The notes: a model not told the origin generated them from the sequence alone. Positions 7,910-17,780 are shown, counted from the stretch's first letter. The stretch is 64,000 bases of DNA from Flavobacterium haoranii (GCA_003246205.1 QKBC01000003.1:35106-99105), one strand, 5' to 3'. Numbers and translations: made by a program.

Positions 7910-10900
7910 TTATTCCATTTCTCTTCTGAATTCAGGGAAGAGTTTGTTGAAGTTATTAAATTTTACTTTTTCTTGATTATAAAAGTCTTCATCGTGAGCA
8001 TCTTTCATATATCCTAATAAGCTTCTGTAGCGTTCAATACTGCCCACAATATCATAGCGGTAGTCATAACGTTCGTTGGGAGACATTCCGTTGAAGAATG
8101 TTAATTCTTCTTGATATTTCGAAATAAGTTCAGTCAATAATTTTCGGGCTTTGTCTTTTTTACCTACTTCATAATAACCTTGTGCAAATGGTTCAACTAT
8201 AGTATAGTATTCAAAATACTGAACCGGCATTTTTTCCATTGCTAAATCGATAATTTTTTCTGCTTTATCATTCTTTCCTTCAATGATTAAAGCTTCCATT
8301 AATCGGGCTAAGTTTGTTCTGTATGTAATACCGTTTCTACGAGTTTCCGGATCGTGATAAATTTTCGGACTGCCGCTATTTCCCCAATACCAGTTGGTTA
8401 CAATAGTGTACATTTTATCAGTATCAATTAATCCCATTTCCATAGGATTTGGTTTTCCTTTTTGAGCTGTTCTAACAGGAACTAATTTAAAGCACAAACC
8501 GTCTAATTCCAGATAATCTTTCATCCATAAATAATCATCTTCGCCAAAACTTCCTCCGGTAAAATAAATAGGTCTTTTCCAGTTGTTTTGATTCACAATG
8601 TCAAGCATCATTAAACGGTTTTTGTATAAGGCGTCTTTTTTGATTTGAAAATGCATTGCCGGAACGATAGAGTCATAATATTTTGGAGACACTACTTTGT
8701 TTTTGATAATGTTTTCCTTGTCAATCGGAATAAAGATTTTATCCGTTGGATAGTAATTGATCCATTGGCCGCTTCTCAATTGAATTTTGGCGCGTTCATC
8801 ATCTAGTGATAAGAATTTGATAAAGTCGTCAAGAGAAATAGAATCTTTTGTACGTTCAACCAAGAAACTATAATCACGATTACTACCTCTGTATTGCTCT
8901 CTTGTAAATGAAATAGGAACCGGGTCAGAACTGTAAGCTTTGCGTTTCATTTGGTCAATATACCAGTCGGTCATGAATAAACTTGTATTTACAATTCTAA
9001 CGTCTGTTCGGTAACCTTCTATTTCCTGTGCATACCATAAAGGGAAAGTGTCATTATCTCCGATAGTGAATAAAATGGCATCTTTATCACATGAATCCAA
9101 ATAAGCTTTGGCCATTGCAATTGCTGTATAGCGGTTACTACGGTCGTGATCATTCCAGTTTTCTTTGGCCATTAGTAATGGAGAAGACAAGAAACAAACA
9201 GCTAAAACAGCCGGAACAACAATTTTAGTGCTCAATGATTTTTTCAACCCATCATATAAAGCATAAACACCAAAACCTATCCACATAGCAAATACGTAGA
9301 AAGAACCTACTAAGGCATAATCGCGTTCTCTTGGTTCAAATGGTCTTTCATTCAAATAAATTTTTAGTGCTAATCCAGTAAATAAGAATAAAGCTAAAAG
9401 AACATAGAAACTTTTAAGATCTTTTCTAGCGTGAAAGATCATACCGATAAGAGCTAAAATAAAAGGTAAAAAGAAATACGTATTTCTTCCTTTGTTATTT
9501 AGCATATCAGGAGTTAGGTTCTTTTGTGTTCCTAGGCGCAGTTCATCAATAAAAGGAATTCCGCTAATCCAGTTTCCTTCTAAATGGTCGCCTTTCCATT
9601 GATTATCACTTTGGCGTCCAACAAAATTCCACATTAAATAACGCCAATACATGTATCCAAATTGGAACTGGAACATAAATTTCATATTGTTAAAGAAACT
9701 CGGTTTCTCAACAATTAAATATTCGCCATAACCCTTTAAGAATTTGTCGTAATCCTCCAAGTCAAATTTTCCTTGATTGAAACCACTTCTAAATTCAGCA
9801 ACAACTTCAACTAATTCATGCTCGTCAGCATATTCCGGTTTAATTCTGAAGTCTAAAGGTTCTGTGAACATCATATAGTTCACATTATGTTCACTGCTCC
9901 ACATTCTTGGTAAGAATGCTTTGTGATTGTCGTCTGTATTTTGAACAGAATTTTTATAGTTATTGGTAATAATATATTTTCCGGTTTTGTAATCTCTTTC
10001 ATAGTTAGGTTTTCCGTCCAAATACGGTGTGTTTTCATCAAGTCCGGAATAAGTGTCTGAAAATTGAGGGCCATAAAATAACTTTTGTTCACCATATTGT
10101 TCACGGTTATAATAGGCTAATACTTCGGCAGCATCGGAAGGTTTATTTTCATTGATTGGCGGATTTGCATTGGCTCTGATAGGTAGCATAAACCAAGTAG
10201 AAAAACCGATTAAGATAAATAAAGTGCACAATAAAATAGTATTGTACAAAACATATCCTTTTTTCTTAGTAAAATTAAGCCCGAAGTAGAATATAGCAAT
10301 AATAAAAATAAAGGCAAAAATAGTTCCCGAATTAAACGGTAAGCCTAAACTGTTGACCATGAAAATTTCGGTTTTACCGAAGAAAGCCAGAGTATAAGGT
10401 AAAAGTAGTTTAAAAATAAAAAGTAATATGGCTACAATGGCAATATTGGCTATGATAAAGCTTTTTATTGTAACGTTCTTGTGTTTTTTGAAGAAGTATA
10501 AGAAACCAATAGATGGCAACGTTAATAAAGCCATGAAGTGTACCCCGAAAGAGAGCCCGATAATTAATGAAATCAATAATAACCAACGATTTCCTCTTGG
10601 AGTGTCAATTTCTTGTTCCCAACGCAATCCTAACCAAAAAAGAATAGCTATTAAAAAGGAAGCCATTGCGTAAACTTCAGCTTCAACAGCATTGAACCAA
10701 AAGCTGTCGGAAAAAGTGAATGCTAATGAAGCAATAAAAGCGCTTCCTAAAATCATAATATAACTAGAATTACTAGCATCTTCCGGAATAAACAATCTCT
10801 TCATTAATAAAGTTAAAGACCAAAACATAAACAAGATGGTAAAAGCACTTGAAAATACCGACATCATGTTTACCATTAAGGCAACCTGTGAAGCACTAGT

Positions 10901-11110
10901 TGCAAACATAGCAAAGAAAGCACCTAGCATTTGAAACAATGGTGCTCCGGGAGGGTGTCCAATTTCTAGTTTCGCTGAAGTAGTGATATATTCACCGCAA
11001 TCCCAAAAACTCATGGAAGGCTCAACAGTTAAAGAGTAAGTGGTTAATGCAATGGCAAAAGAAACCCATCCTAAAATGGTGTTCCATTTCTTGAAATTGA
11101 ATGAACTCAT
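7910..11110 (-). CDS. DUF2723 (TMEM260-like) multi-spanning membrane protein
   Basis: A 1066-residue inner-membrane protein. The N-terminal 300 residues hold many transmembrane segments and the family signature SFWDCGEYITTSAKLEIGHP followed by PGAPLF. More membrane helices occur near residues 525-640, then a large soluble domain and a C-terminal region with TPR-like helices (EGKNDKAEKIIDLAMEKMP). DUF2723 is a GT-C-type glycosyltransferase family; the human relative TMEM260 is a protein O-mannosyltransferase. A role in glycosylating exported proteins is therefore plausible, but donor and target are unknown. The gene is monocistronic, with a terminator after it and the divergent tRNA-Gln upstream. 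Confidence 0.88.
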   Translation of the reverse strand: MSSFNFKKWNTILGWVSFAIALTTYSLTVEPSMSFWDCGEYITTSAKLEIGHPPGAPLFQMLGAFFAMFATSASQVALMVNMMSVFSSAFTILFMFWSLTLLMKRLFIPEDASNSSYIMILGSAFIASLAFTFSDSFWFNAVEAEVYAMASFLIAILFWLGLRWEQEIDTPRGNRWLLLISLIIGLSFGVHFMALLTLPSIGFLYFFKKHKNVTIKSFIIANIAIVAILLFIFKLLLPYTLAFFGKTEIFMVNSLGLPFNSGTIFAFIFIIAIFYFGLNFTKKKGYVLYNTILLCTLFILIGFSTWFMLPIRANANPPINENKPSDAAEVLAYYNREQYGEQKLFYGPQFSDTYSGLDENTPYLDGKPNYERDYKTGKYIITNNYKNSVQNTDDNHKAFLPRMWSSEHNVNYMMFTEPLDFRIKPEYADEHELVEVVAEFRSGFNQGKFDLEDYDKFLKGYGEYLIVEKPSFFNNMKFMFQFQFGYMYWRYLMWNFVGRQSDNQWKGDHLEGNWISGIPFIDELRLGTQKNLTPDMLNNKGRNTYFFLPFILALIGMIFHARKDLKSFYVLLALFLFTGLALKIYLNERPFEPRERDYALVGSFYVFAMWIGFGVYALYDGLKKSLSTKIVVPAVLAVCFLSSPLLMAKENWNDHDRSNRYTAIAMAKAYLDSCDKDAILFTIGDNDTFPLWYAQEIEGYRTDVRIVNTSLFMTDWYIDQMKRKAYSSDPVPISFTREQYRGSNRDYSFLVERTKDSISLDDFIKFLSLDDERAKIQLRSGQWINYYPTDKIFIPIDKENIIKNKVVSPKYYDSIVPAMHFQIKKDALYKNRLMMLDIVNQNNWKRPIYFTGGSFGEDDYLWMKDYLELDGLCFKLVPVRTAQKGKPNPMEMGLIDTDKMYTIVTNWYWGNSGSPKIYHDPETRRNGITYRTNLARLMEALIIEGKNDKAEKIIDLAMEKMPVQYFEYYTIVEPFAQGYYEVGKKDKARKLLTELISKYQEELTFFNGMSPNERYDYRYDIVGSIERYRSLLGYMKDAHDEDFYNQEKVKFNNFNKLFPEFRREME

Positions 11111-11212
11111 AGAGATTGTTTTAGCTTTATAGTATATAAACTTTTACAAAGAAACTATTTTTTTGTTTAAGGAAAAGCCAAAAAATAATTTTTAATATTT
11201 TTTTTAGAAAAA

Positions 11213-11243
11213 TTTGCAGAATAAAAAATATGTTTTACATTTG
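11213..11243 (+). promoter_or_regulatory. Promoter of tRNA-Gln
   Basis: TTTG at 11213-11216, a 19-bp gap, then TACATTTG at 11236-11243. This is a full match to the Bacteroidota sigma factor pattern (-33 TTTG, -7 TAnnTTTG). The tRNA begins 30 bases downstream. It is the best-formed promoter in the window. Confidence 0.8.
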
Positions 11244-11273
11244 CACTCGCAATCGAAAAGGTTGTTAGGGTAT

Positions 11274-11344
11274 TGGCCCATGGTGTAATGGTAACACTCC
11301 GGTTTTTGGTACCGTCATTCAAGGTTCGAGTCCTTGTGGGCCAA
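11274..11344 (+). tRNA. tRNA-Gln (anticodon TTG)
   Basis: A 71-base cloverleaf. Acceptor arms TGGCCCA (11274-11280) and TGGGCCA (11337-11343) pair fully, with the weak T1-A72 pair typical of tRNA-Gln. The D arm is GTG/CAC. The anticodon loop TTTTGGT carries TTG at 11306-11308. The T arm is CAAGG / TTCGAGT / CCTTG. The last pair of the anticodon stem is a C-T mismatch. The 3' CCA is not encoded (ACA follows the stem). A strong promoter precedes it and a terminator follows directly. Confidence 0.96.
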
Positions 11345-11346
11345 CA

Positions 11347-11375
11347 AAAAACTCCGCTTTAAAGCGGAGTTTTTT
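11347..11375 (+). terminator. Terminator of tRNA-Gln
   Basis: A perfect palindrome, ACTCCGCTTT / AAAGCGGAGT (11351-11370), flanked by A and T runs, directly after the tRNA. It should end the short tRNA transcript. Confidence 0.85.
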
Positions 11376-11402
11376 ATTTGTAATAATTTATTATTTATAG
11401 AT

Positions 11403-11437
11403 AAAAAAAGACCATTTATTTAAATGGTCTTTTTTTG
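11403..11437. terminator. Bidirectional terminator before universal stress gene end
   Basis: AGACCATTTA (11409-11418), 2-base loop, TAAATGGTCT (11421-11430), with seven A before and seven T after. It lies 20 bases beyond the stop of the leftward universal stress gene and can also back up the tRNA terminator from the other side. Confidence 0.8.
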
Positions 11438-11456
11438 TTCTGAATTATTTTAAAAC

Positions 11457-12281
11457 TTAAATTTTAAATGTAACTACAGGTCTTTTAGCGTGATTAACAA
11501 GATCTTCACTGATGCTTCCGTTGAAAAAGTGAGAAATGCCTTTTCTGCCATGTGTGCTCATTCCGATTAAATCGGCATTCACTTCTTTAGCAAAGTGTAA
11601 AATTCCTTTTTCTACATTAATGTCGTTATAGATATGAGTCGAGAATTTGTGAATGTTGAAATTGCTCGCAAATTCATCCATAATTTTTTGTGCAACACGA
11701 GTAGATTTGAAATTATTAGGCGTGTTGATAGTTACTAAATGTAAATGAGCATTGAACTCATTTGCAAAATCAACTACTCTTTCAAATGGTTTTTTAATTT
11801 CGTCTGAAAAATCAGAAGCAAAAACAAAATGGTCAACATTGAAGTTTTCGTCTTCTTTTTTGATGATTAAAACAGGAATTTCGGAATTTCTAACTACTTT
11901 TTCAGAGTTTGATCCAATGAACATTTCCTGAAAACCACTTGCGCCGTGTGATCCCATTACGATCAAGTCTACATTGTGTTCTTCGGCATTTTTAATGATT
12001 CCGCTGAAAGCCATTTCAAATTGAATGATTTTAGAAACTTTGATATCATTTAAATATGGAGCATTCATTAAAGTGTCTAACTTGGCTATAGCTGCATTTT
12101 TGAATAACATTAGTTCCGGCATCTCATGTGCGGTAGAAATGGCGTCATTTCCGGACGTTGGTAGTTCAAGCATGTGAACTAAGAAAATTTCACCATTGTT
12201 CTTTTGGGCGATTTGAGCTGCAACTTTTAAGGCGTATTCAGCATGTTGAGAGAAATCGGTTGGTACTAAAATTCGTTTCAT
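11457..12281 (-). CDS. Universal stress protein, tandem UspA domains
   Basis: A 274-residue protein made of two UspA-like domains (about 1-140 and 148-274). The first begins RILVPTDFSQHAEYALKVAA and ends with an intact nucleotide-binding loop GSHGASGFQEMFIGSNSEKV. The second contains STHGRKGISHFFNGSISEDL. Both match the G-2x-G-9x-G(S/T) pattern of ATP-binding Usp proteins. The usual roles are in stress, starvation or oxygen response; the exact trigger here is unknown. It is monocistronic, with a -7 element upstream on the minus strand and a terminator downstream. It is divergent from the rimP operon. Confidence 0.93.
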   Translation of the reverse strand: MKRILVPTDFSQHAEYALKVAAQIAQKNNGEIFLVHMLELPTSGNDAISTAHEMPELMLFKNAAIAKLDTLMNAPYLNDIKVSKIIQFEMAFSGIIKNAEEHNVDLIVMGSHGASGFQEMFIGSNSEKVVRNSEIPVLIIKKEDENFNVDHFVFASDFSDEIKKPFERVVDFANEFNAHLHLVTINTPNNFKSTRVAQKIMDEFASNFNIHKFSTHIYNDINVEKGILHFAKEVNADLIGMSTHGRKGISHFFNGSISEDLVNHAKRPVVTFKI

Positions 12282-12343
12282 AAAGTTCGTTTTTTATAAG
12301 GTTGGATGTAAAGAATTACATAATAAAGTTAGTAAATAAGTCT

Positions 12344-12351
12344 CAAAACTA
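12344..12351 (-). promoter_or_regulatory. -7 element for universal stress gene
   Basis: On the minus strand this reads TAGTTTTG, matching TAnnTTTG, about 60 bases before the ATG. No -33 TTG is evident. Confidence 0.5.
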
Positions 12352-12380
12352 CAATTTTTTTTTAATTTAAAAAATATCCG

Positions 12381-12388
12381 TATATTTG
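12381..12388 (+). promoter_or_regulatory. -7 element of the rimP-nusA-infB operon
   Basis: TATATTTG is a full match to TAnnTTTG and lies about 30 bases upstream of the leader hairpin, so that hairpin would sit inside the transcript. Confidence 0.6.
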
Positions 12389-12418
12389 CTGCAAATTATT
12401 TATTACTAGTTAAATAAT

Positions 12419-12445
12419 GAGGCACGCACAGCGTGCCTCTTTTTA
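12419..12445 (+). promoter_or_regulatory. Terminator-like hairpin in the rimP leader (possible attenuator)
   Basis: A GC-rich 9-bp perfect stem, GAGGCACGC / GCGTGCCTC, with the 3-base loop ACA, followed by TTTTTAT. It has the form of an intrinsic terminator but lies between the operon promoter and rimP, ending about 7 bases before the rimP ATG. No upstream gene on this strand needs a terminator. Attenuation of an operon that includes nusA is a reasonable inference; it has not been demonstrated here. Confidence 0.65.
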
Positions 12446-12451
12446 TAAAAT

Positions 12452-12919
12452 ATGAGTTTTAAAGAAAAGGTTCAGCATTTGCTAAATACAGCGTTAGAAG
12501 AACGCCAGGATTTGTTTCTTATTGAATTGAAAATTAGTGAAGGAAATAAGATAAATGTTGTGATAGATGGAGATAATGGTGTAAATTTGCAGGACTGCAT
12601 AGATATTAGTAGAGCCATTGAGCACAATCTTGATCGTGAAGAAGAAGATTTTTCACTTGAAGTTGCATCTGCCGGAGCAACCAGTCTGTTGCGATTGGCG
12701 AGACAATACAAGAAAAATCTCGGTAGAAAGCTGAAAGTAAAAAAGAATTCAGGGGAAGAAATAGAAGCAGAAATAACTGCTGCTGATGATAATAATATTA
12801 CCTTAGAATGGAAAGCCAGAGAACCTAAAAAAATAGGAAAAGGCAAAGAAACGGTAGTTAAGCAAGAAATACTGCCCTATAGTGAAATTAAAGAAGCAAC
12901 AGTTATAATATCATTTTAA
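12452..12919 (+). CDS. rimP: Ribosome maturation factor RimP
   Basis: A 155-residue protein needed for late assembly of the 30S ribosomal subunit. The N-terminal alpha/beta domain contains [20 protein letters not shown] and [12 protein letters not shown]; the C-terminal part is a small Sm-like barrel ([30 protein letters not shown]). Length is normal for the family. It is the first gene of the classical rimP-nusA-infB order, with nusA starting 19 bases after its stop. The ATG is very close to the leader hairpin and has no Shine-Dalgarno sequence. Confidence 0.96.
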   Translation: MSFKEKVQHLLNTALEERQDLFLIELKISEGNKINVVIDGDNGVNLQDCIDISRAIEHNLDREEEDFSLEVASAGATSLLRLARQYKKNLGRKLKVKKNSGEEIEAEITAADDNNITLEWKAREPKKIGKGKETVVKQEILPYSEIKEATVIISF

Positions 12920-12938
12920 AAAACACAAATAAGTTGAC

Positions 12939-14177
12939 ATGGAGAATATTGCGTTAATTGAGTCGTTTTCAGAATTCAAAGATAATAAGCTTATCGATAG
13001 AGTTACCTTAATGGCGATTTTAGAAGATGTGTTTCGCAATGCGTTAAAGAAAAAATACGGTTCTGATGATAATTTTGATATTATTATAAATCCGGATAAA
13101 GGAGATATGGAAATCTGGAGAAACAGAACAGTTGTAGAAGATGGTGAAGTAGAAGATTCAAATTCAGAGATTTCACTTTCTGAAGCTCGTAAGATTGAGC
13201 CGGATTTTGAAGTTGGAGAAGAAGTTTCAGAAGAAGTAAAGTTGATTGACTTAGGAAGAAGAGCTATCTTGGCTTTGCGTCAAAACTTGATTTCTAAGAT
13301 ACATGAACATGACAATACAAATCTTTACAAGCAATTTAAAGATTTAATCGGTGATATTTATACAGCAGAAGTGCATCATGTGCGTCCGAGAATGGTAGTT
13401 TTGATGGATGATGAAGGAAACGAAATTGTGTTGCCTAAAGAAAAACAAATTCCGAATGATTATTTCAAAAAAGGAGATAATGTTAGAGGAATTATCGAAT
13501 CTGTAGAGTTAAAAGGAAATAAACCGCAAATTGTCATGTCGAGAACATCGCCTGATTTCTTAGAAAAATTATTCGAGCAAGAAATTCCGGAAGTGTTTGA
13601 TGGTTTGATTAATGTGAAAAAAGTAGTGAGAATTCCAGGAGAGAAGGCAAAAGTAGCCGTTGATTCTTATGATGATAGAATTGATCCTGTAGGAGCTTGT
13701 GTAGGAATGAAAGGTTCTCGTATCCACGGAATTGTTCGCGAATTAGGCAATGAAAACATAGACGTAATTAACTTTACAACTAATCCGCAATTATATATTA
13801 CCAGAGCGCTTAGCCCGGCAAGAGTATCTTCTGTTAAAATTGACGAAGACAATAAAAAAGCTGAGGTTTTCTTAAAAATAGAAGAAGTGTCAAAAGCAAT
13901 TGGTAAAGGAGGACACAATATACGTTTGGCAAGCATGTTAACCGGATATGATATTGATGTTATCCGTGAAGGTGTTGAAGAGGTTGATGACGTAGAATTA
14001 AGAGAGTTCTCCGATGAAATAGAAGAATGGGTAATCGAAGAATTTGAAAAAATCGGTTTAGATACAGCCAGAAGCGTGCTAGGACAAGACGTACAAGATT
14101 TGATCAGAAGAACCGATTTAGAAGAAGAAACTATTTTAGATGTATTTAGAATTCTAAAAGAAGAATTAGAGGACTAA
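12939..14177 (+). CDS. nusA: Transcription termination/antitermination factor NusA
   Basis: A 412-residue protein that binds RNA polymerase and nascent RNA and tunes pausing and termination. Order of domains: polymerase-binding N-terminus (about 1-130), S1 domain (IYTAEVHHVRPRMVVLMDDE), and two KH domains, with GACVGMKGSRIHGIVREL in KH1 and KAIGKGGHNIRLASMLTGYD in KH2. The C-terminal acidic repeats of the E. coli protein are absent, which is usual for this phylum. It sits between rimP and infB. The leader hairpin upstream suggests the operon could be self-regulated by NusA, which is inference. Confidence 0.97.
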   Translation: MENIALIESFSEFKDNKLIDRVTLMAILEDVFRNALKKKYGSDDNFDIIINPDKGDMEIWRNRTVVEDGEVEDSNSEISLSEARKIEPDFEVGEEVSEEVKLIDLGRRAILALRQNLISKIHEHDNTNLYKQFKDLIGDIYTAEVHHVRPRMVVLMDDEGNEIVLPKEKQIPNDYFKKGDNVRGIIESVELKGNKPQIVMSRTSPDFLEKLFEQEIPEVFDGLINVKKVVRIPGEKAKVAVDSYDDRIDPVGACVGMKGSRIHGIVRELGNENIDVINFTTNPQLYITRALSPARVSSVKIDEDNKKAEVFLKIEEVSKAIGKGGHNIRLASMLTGYDIDVIREGVEEVDDVELREFSDEIEEWVIEEFEKIGLDTARSVLGQDVQDLIRRTDLEEETILDVFRILKEELED

Positions 14178-14228
14178 CTTATCAACAAAGCAACACAAAC
14201 TGAATATTAGAAAAATTAAAAACATTAT

Positions 14229-17063
14229 ATGTCTGATAAAAGAGTTATAAGAATCAACAAAGTTTTAAGGGAATTAAACATTTCTCTTGATAGAGCTGTG
14301 GACTTTTTGAAAGAGAAAGGGCATGAAATAGAATCAAGTCCTAATGCTAAGGTCTCTCAAGAGGAGTATGATGTCTTATGTCAACAGTTTTCTGCAGATA
14401 AAGGCAAAAAAGAAGCTTCTATTGAAGTGAGTGAAGAGAAGAAGAAAGAAAAAGAAGCTTTGAAGCGAGAGTTGGAAAGAGAATTAGAACTAAAACGTCA
14501 GCAGGAGGAAAAGTTAAGGCAAGAGCAAGAAATTATAAAAGCAAAAGCTGTTGTCTCGGCTCCTAAGGCTGTAGGTAAAATTGATTTAAATCCATCTAAG
14601 CAAGAAGAAAAAGCAGAAGTAGAAGAACAGAAAGCATCAGAAGAAGTAAAGCCTGAAGAAACTAAAACTGTTGAGGAAGTAACTCCGCCTGTTCAAGTAG
14701 CTGCTCAAAAAGAAGAGCCTGTTCAAAAACAGGAAGAAAAGAAAGAAGAAGGCAAAAAAGCAGAGGGGCTAATTATTGAAGACGAAAAAATTCAGACTCA
14801 ATATAAAAAACTTTCAGGAGCAACATTTACAGGACAAAAAATCGATTTGTCTCAGTTTGAAAAGCCTAAAAAGAAAAAAGAAGATAATAAAAAAGACTTC
14901 AAAAAAGGCCATAATAACGCCGGAAATAACCAAAATCAGAACCAAGGACAACAAGGTCAAGGCCAAGGACATAATAACAACAACAATAACGCTAAAAAAG
15001 AAGGTGGAGCAGCTGATAATAAAAACAGACGTAAGCGTATTGTAAAACCGGTTCAAGGTGGTGGAAATAATCAAAACCAACAACAAGGAGGTAAAAAAGA
15101 TTTTAGCAAAGATCGTTTCAATAAAGGTAAAAAACCAATAATACAAAAGGTTGAACCTACTGAAGAAGAAGTTAAAAATCAAATTAAAGAAACACTTGAA
15201 AGACTTCAAGGAAAAGGTAATAAATCGAAAGCTGCTAAATATCGTAAAGATAAACGTGAGACTCACCGTCAACGTTTAGACGAAGAAATGCAACAACAAG
15301 ATTTAGAAAGCAAAATCTTGAAAGTAACCGAGTTTGTTACGGTAGGTGAAATTGCAACTATGATGGATGTGCCGATTACAAAAGTTATCGGAACGTGTAT
15401 GTCGTTAGGGATCATGGTAACCATGAATCAACGTTTAGATGCAGAAACATTGTCTATTGTAGCAGATGAGTTTGGTTATCAAGTTGAATTTATCACAACA
15501 GATATTGAAGAAGCAATTGAAGAAGTTGAAGATAAACCGGAAGATTTAGAAGAACGTGCGCCAATTGTTACCGTAATGGGACACGTTGACCACGGTAAAA
15601 CCTCATTCTTGGATTATGTTCGTAAGACTAATGTAATTGCGGGTGAATCCGGAGGTATTACACAACATATCGGAGCATATTCTGTGAAACTGGATGATGG
15701 TCAGAGAATCACATTTTTAGATACTCCGGGTCACGAAGCCTTTACAGCAATGCGTGCTCGTGGAGCTCAGGTAACTGATATTGCTATTATTGTAATTGCT
15801 GCCGATGATGATATCATGCCGCAAACAAAAGAAGCAATTAGTCATGCCCAAGCAGCAGGAGTTCCTATGGTTTTTGCTATTAATAAGGTAGATAAGCCGA
15901 CTGCTAATCCTGATAAGATTAAAGAAAAGTTGGCAGCTATGAATCTATTAGTTGAAGAATGGGGAGGAAAATACCAATCTCAAGATATTTCGGCAAAAAC
16001 AGGTTTAGGAGTAAAAGAACTTTTAGAGAAAGTATTATTAGAGGCTGAAATCTTAGAACTAAAAGCAAATCCGAATAGATTGGCGCAAGGTACTGTGGTA
16101 GAAGCTCAGTTAGATAAGGGTAGAGGTTATGTAACAACTATCTTGGTTCAAACCGGAACTTTAAAAATCGGAGATTATGTGCTGGCAGGTAAACATCACG
16201 GTAAAATACGTGCCATGTTTGATGAGCGCGGTCATAATATAAAAGAGGCAGGTCCGTCTACTCCGGTTTCTGTTTTAGGTTTAGATGGTGCACCGACTGC
16301 AGGGGATAAGTTTAATGTTTATGAGGATGAAAGAGAAGCGAAACAAATTGCTGCAAAACGTACTCAATTGTTGCGTGAACAATCTGTTCGTACACAAAAG
16401 CATATCACTTTGGCGGAAATCGGTCGTCGTATTGCTTTAGGACAGTTTAAAGAGTTGAATATTATTTTGAAAGGTGATGTGGATGGTTCTGTTGAAGCAC
16501 TTTCTGATTCCTTCTCAAAATTGTCAACAGAAGAAATTCAGATTAATATTATCCATAAAGGTGTAGGAGCCATTACAGAGTCAGATGTATTGTTAGCTTC
16601 TGCTTCAGATGCTATTATTATCGGATTTAATGTTCGTCCGCAAGGAAGTGCAAAAAATTTGGCCGAAAAAGAAGAAATCGATATTCGTAACTATTCTATC
16701 ATTTATGATGCAATTGACGATGTTAAAGATGCAATGGAAGGGATGTTGTCTCCTGAATTAAAAGAAGAGATTACAGGTACGGCTGAAGTTCGTGAAATAT
16801 TTAAAATTTCAAAAGTGGGTACAATTGCCGGCTGTATGGTTACAGACGGAAAAATATTCAGAAATTCTAAAATACGTTTGATCAGAGAAGGAGTAGTTAT
16901 TTATACAGGAGAATTAGCAACATTAAAACGTTTTAAAGATGATGTTAAAGAAGTTGCAAAAGGATACGATTGCGGTATGCAGATTAAAAACTACAACGAT
17001 TTGAAAGAATATGATACCATAGAAGCTTTCCAAGAAGTTGAAGTGAAAAAGAAATTAAAATAA
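14229..17063 (+). CDS. infB: Translation initiation factor IF-2
   Basis: A 944-residue GTPase that brings initiator tRNA to the 30S subunit. The N-terminus has an IF2-N module ([20 protein letters not shown]), then a long charged and low-complexity linker rich in E/K and, near residues 220-300, in N/Q/G repeats. A second IF2-N-like module precedes the G domain. The G motifs are intact: [16 protein letters not shown] and NKVDK. Domains II to IV follow to the C-terminus ([19 protein letters not shown]). It is the last gene of the operon, with a strong palindromic terminator after it. Confidence 0.97.
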   Translation: MSDKRVIRINKVLRELNISLDRAVDFLKEKGHEIESSPNAKVSQEEYDVLCQQFSADKGKKEASIEVSEEKKKEKEALKRELERELELKRQQEEKLRQEQEIIKAKAVVSAPKAVGKIDLNPSKQEEKAEVEEQKASEEVKPEETKTVEEVTPPVQVAAQKEEPVQKQEEKKEEGKKAEGLIIEDEKIQTQYKKLSGATFTGQKIDLSQFEKPKKKKEDNKKDFKKGHNNAGNNQNQNQGQQGQGQGHNNNNNNAKKEGGAADNKNRRKRIVKPVQGGGNNQNQQQGGKKDFSKDRFNKGKKPIIQKVEPTEEEVKNQIKETLERLQGKGNKSKAAKYRKDKRETHRQRLDEEMQQQDLESKILKVTEFVTVGEIATMMDVPITKVIGTCMSLGIMVTMNQRLDAETLSIVADEFGYQVEFITTDIEEAIEEVEDKPEDLEERAPIVTVMGHVDHGKTSFLDYVRKTNVIAGESGGITQHIGAYSVKLDDGQRITFLDTPGHEAFTAMRARGAQVTDIAIIVIAADDDIMPQTKEAISHAQAAGVPMVFAINKVDKPTANPDKIKEKLAAMNLLVEEWGGKYQSQDISAKTGLGVKELLEKVLLEAEILELKANPNRLAQGTVVEAQLDKGRGYVTTILVQTGTLKIGDYVLAGKHHGKIRAMFDERGHNIKEAGPSTPVSVLGLDGAPTAGDKFNVYEDEREAKQIAAKRTQLLREQSVRTQKHITLAEIGRRIALGQFKELNIILKGDVDGSVEALSDSFSKLSTEEIQINIIHKGVGAITESDVLLASASDAIIIGFNVRPQGSAKNLAEKEEIDIRNYSIIYDAIDDVKDAMEGMLSPELKEEITGTAEVREIFKISKVGTIAGCMVTDGKIFRNSKIRLIREGVVIYTGELATLKRFKDDVKEVAKGYDCGMQIKNYNDLKEYDTIEAFQEVEVKKKLK

Positions 17064-17082
17064 TATAATTTATTACGTAATA

Positions 17083-17114
17083 AAAAAGCCTAAACTTAAG
17101 TTTAGGCTTTTTTG
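17083..17114. terminator. Bidirectional terminator after infB
   Basis: GCCTAAACTT / AAGTTTAGGC (17089-17108), a perfect palindrome with six A before and six T after. It ends the infB operon and may also serve the leftward SPOR-protein gene. Confidence 0.85.
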
Positions 17115-17171
17115 TTTTTATACAGGATTTTTTCTAGAAAAGTCTTCTTAATATTTTATTAATAGCGGGGT

Positions 17172-17561
17172 TTATTTTCCGGGTTTAATTAGTAAAGATG
17201 TAGGGTATTTCTTCTTTATTTCTAGCAAAGCCTTTTCAGCATGTAGACGTGATTTGTAGTTGCCGACATAGACTTTATAAGTAGGGTTGGTATACACAAT
17301 TGTGCCCTCTATATCTTTAAAATCTCGTTTAAATGCGTTTAATTGATTTTTAGCATCTGAGCTGTTTCCATAAAATATTTGTATCTTATAACTATCATTT
17401 ATTGATAAATTTGCATTGATTTTGGCTTTTTCTTCCAATAATTCTGTAAATTTTTCATTTTGATTCAGAGTGGTTTTTCCTTCTTGGGCATGTATACTAA
17501 TTGAGATGAAAGAAGTAATAATAGTTATTTTAATTAATCGTTGAAAGGCTAAATTTCTCAT
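17172..17561 (-). CDS. Exported SPOR-domain protein
   Basis: A protein of about 129 residues with a signal peptide (MRNLAFQRLIKITIITSFIS to HAQ) and a C-terminal SPOR domain (about 55-125: YKIQIFYGNSSDAKNQLNAF, YKVYVGNYKSRLHAEKALLE). SPOR domains bind denuded peptidoglycan glycans, often at the division site. The frame is open 30 nt further upstream, but the -7 element on the minus strand (17581-17588) would then overlap the coding start, so the second ATG was chosen. It lies tail to tail with infB and divergent from the complex III operon. Confidence 0.88.
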   Translation of the reverse strand: MRNLAFQRLIKITIITSFISISIHAQEGKTTLNQNEKFTELLEEKAKINANLSINDSYKIQIFYGNSSDAKNQLNAFKRDFKDIEGTIVYTNPTYKVYVGNYKSRLHAEKALLEIKKKYPTSLLIKPGK

Positions 17562-17580
17562 TTTGAATAGATATTTAAAG

Positions 17581-17588
17581 CAAAAATA
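17581..17588 (-). promoter_or_regulatory. -7 element of SPOR gene
   Basis: Reads TATTTTTG on the minus strand, a full TAnnTTTG match, about 20 bases before the preferred ATG. It supports the shorter start. Confidence 0.55.
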
Positions 17589-17686
17589 CAATTTATCTTA
17601 TTATTCGAGAACGGTAGGGTTATTTAGAATAAATATAAATTGCATTTTAAGATAAAATTAAGGTTTCTATAATAGTTCGAATGTCG

Positions 17687-17694
17687 TATTTTTG
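17687..17694 (+). promoter_or_regulatory. -7 element of the act-cox operon
   Basis: TATTTTTG matches TAnnTTTG. About 86 bases of leader follow before the actA ATG, containing short complementary segments (CACT/AGTG, TGGT/ACCA) that may fold. No clear -33 TTG is present (TTTC at that distance). Confidence 0.55.
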
Positions 17695-17780
17695 TCGGAG
17701 TTTAAAATAAAGTGTGGTAATAAACACTAGACTTTCAGTGCTAAAACCATACCAAAAATGACACGATAATCATAATAAAT

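Noticed and set aside
12472..12846. Minus-strand open frame opposite rimP
   Set aside because: rimP is a clear full-length gene on the plus strand and the antisense translation has no recognisable features.
14814..15272. Long minus-strand open frame opposite the infB linker
   Set aside because: It mirrors the lysine/asparagine-rich low-complexity linker of IF-2 and gives a phenylalanine/isoleucine-rich translation with no family resemblance; infB codes on the other strand.
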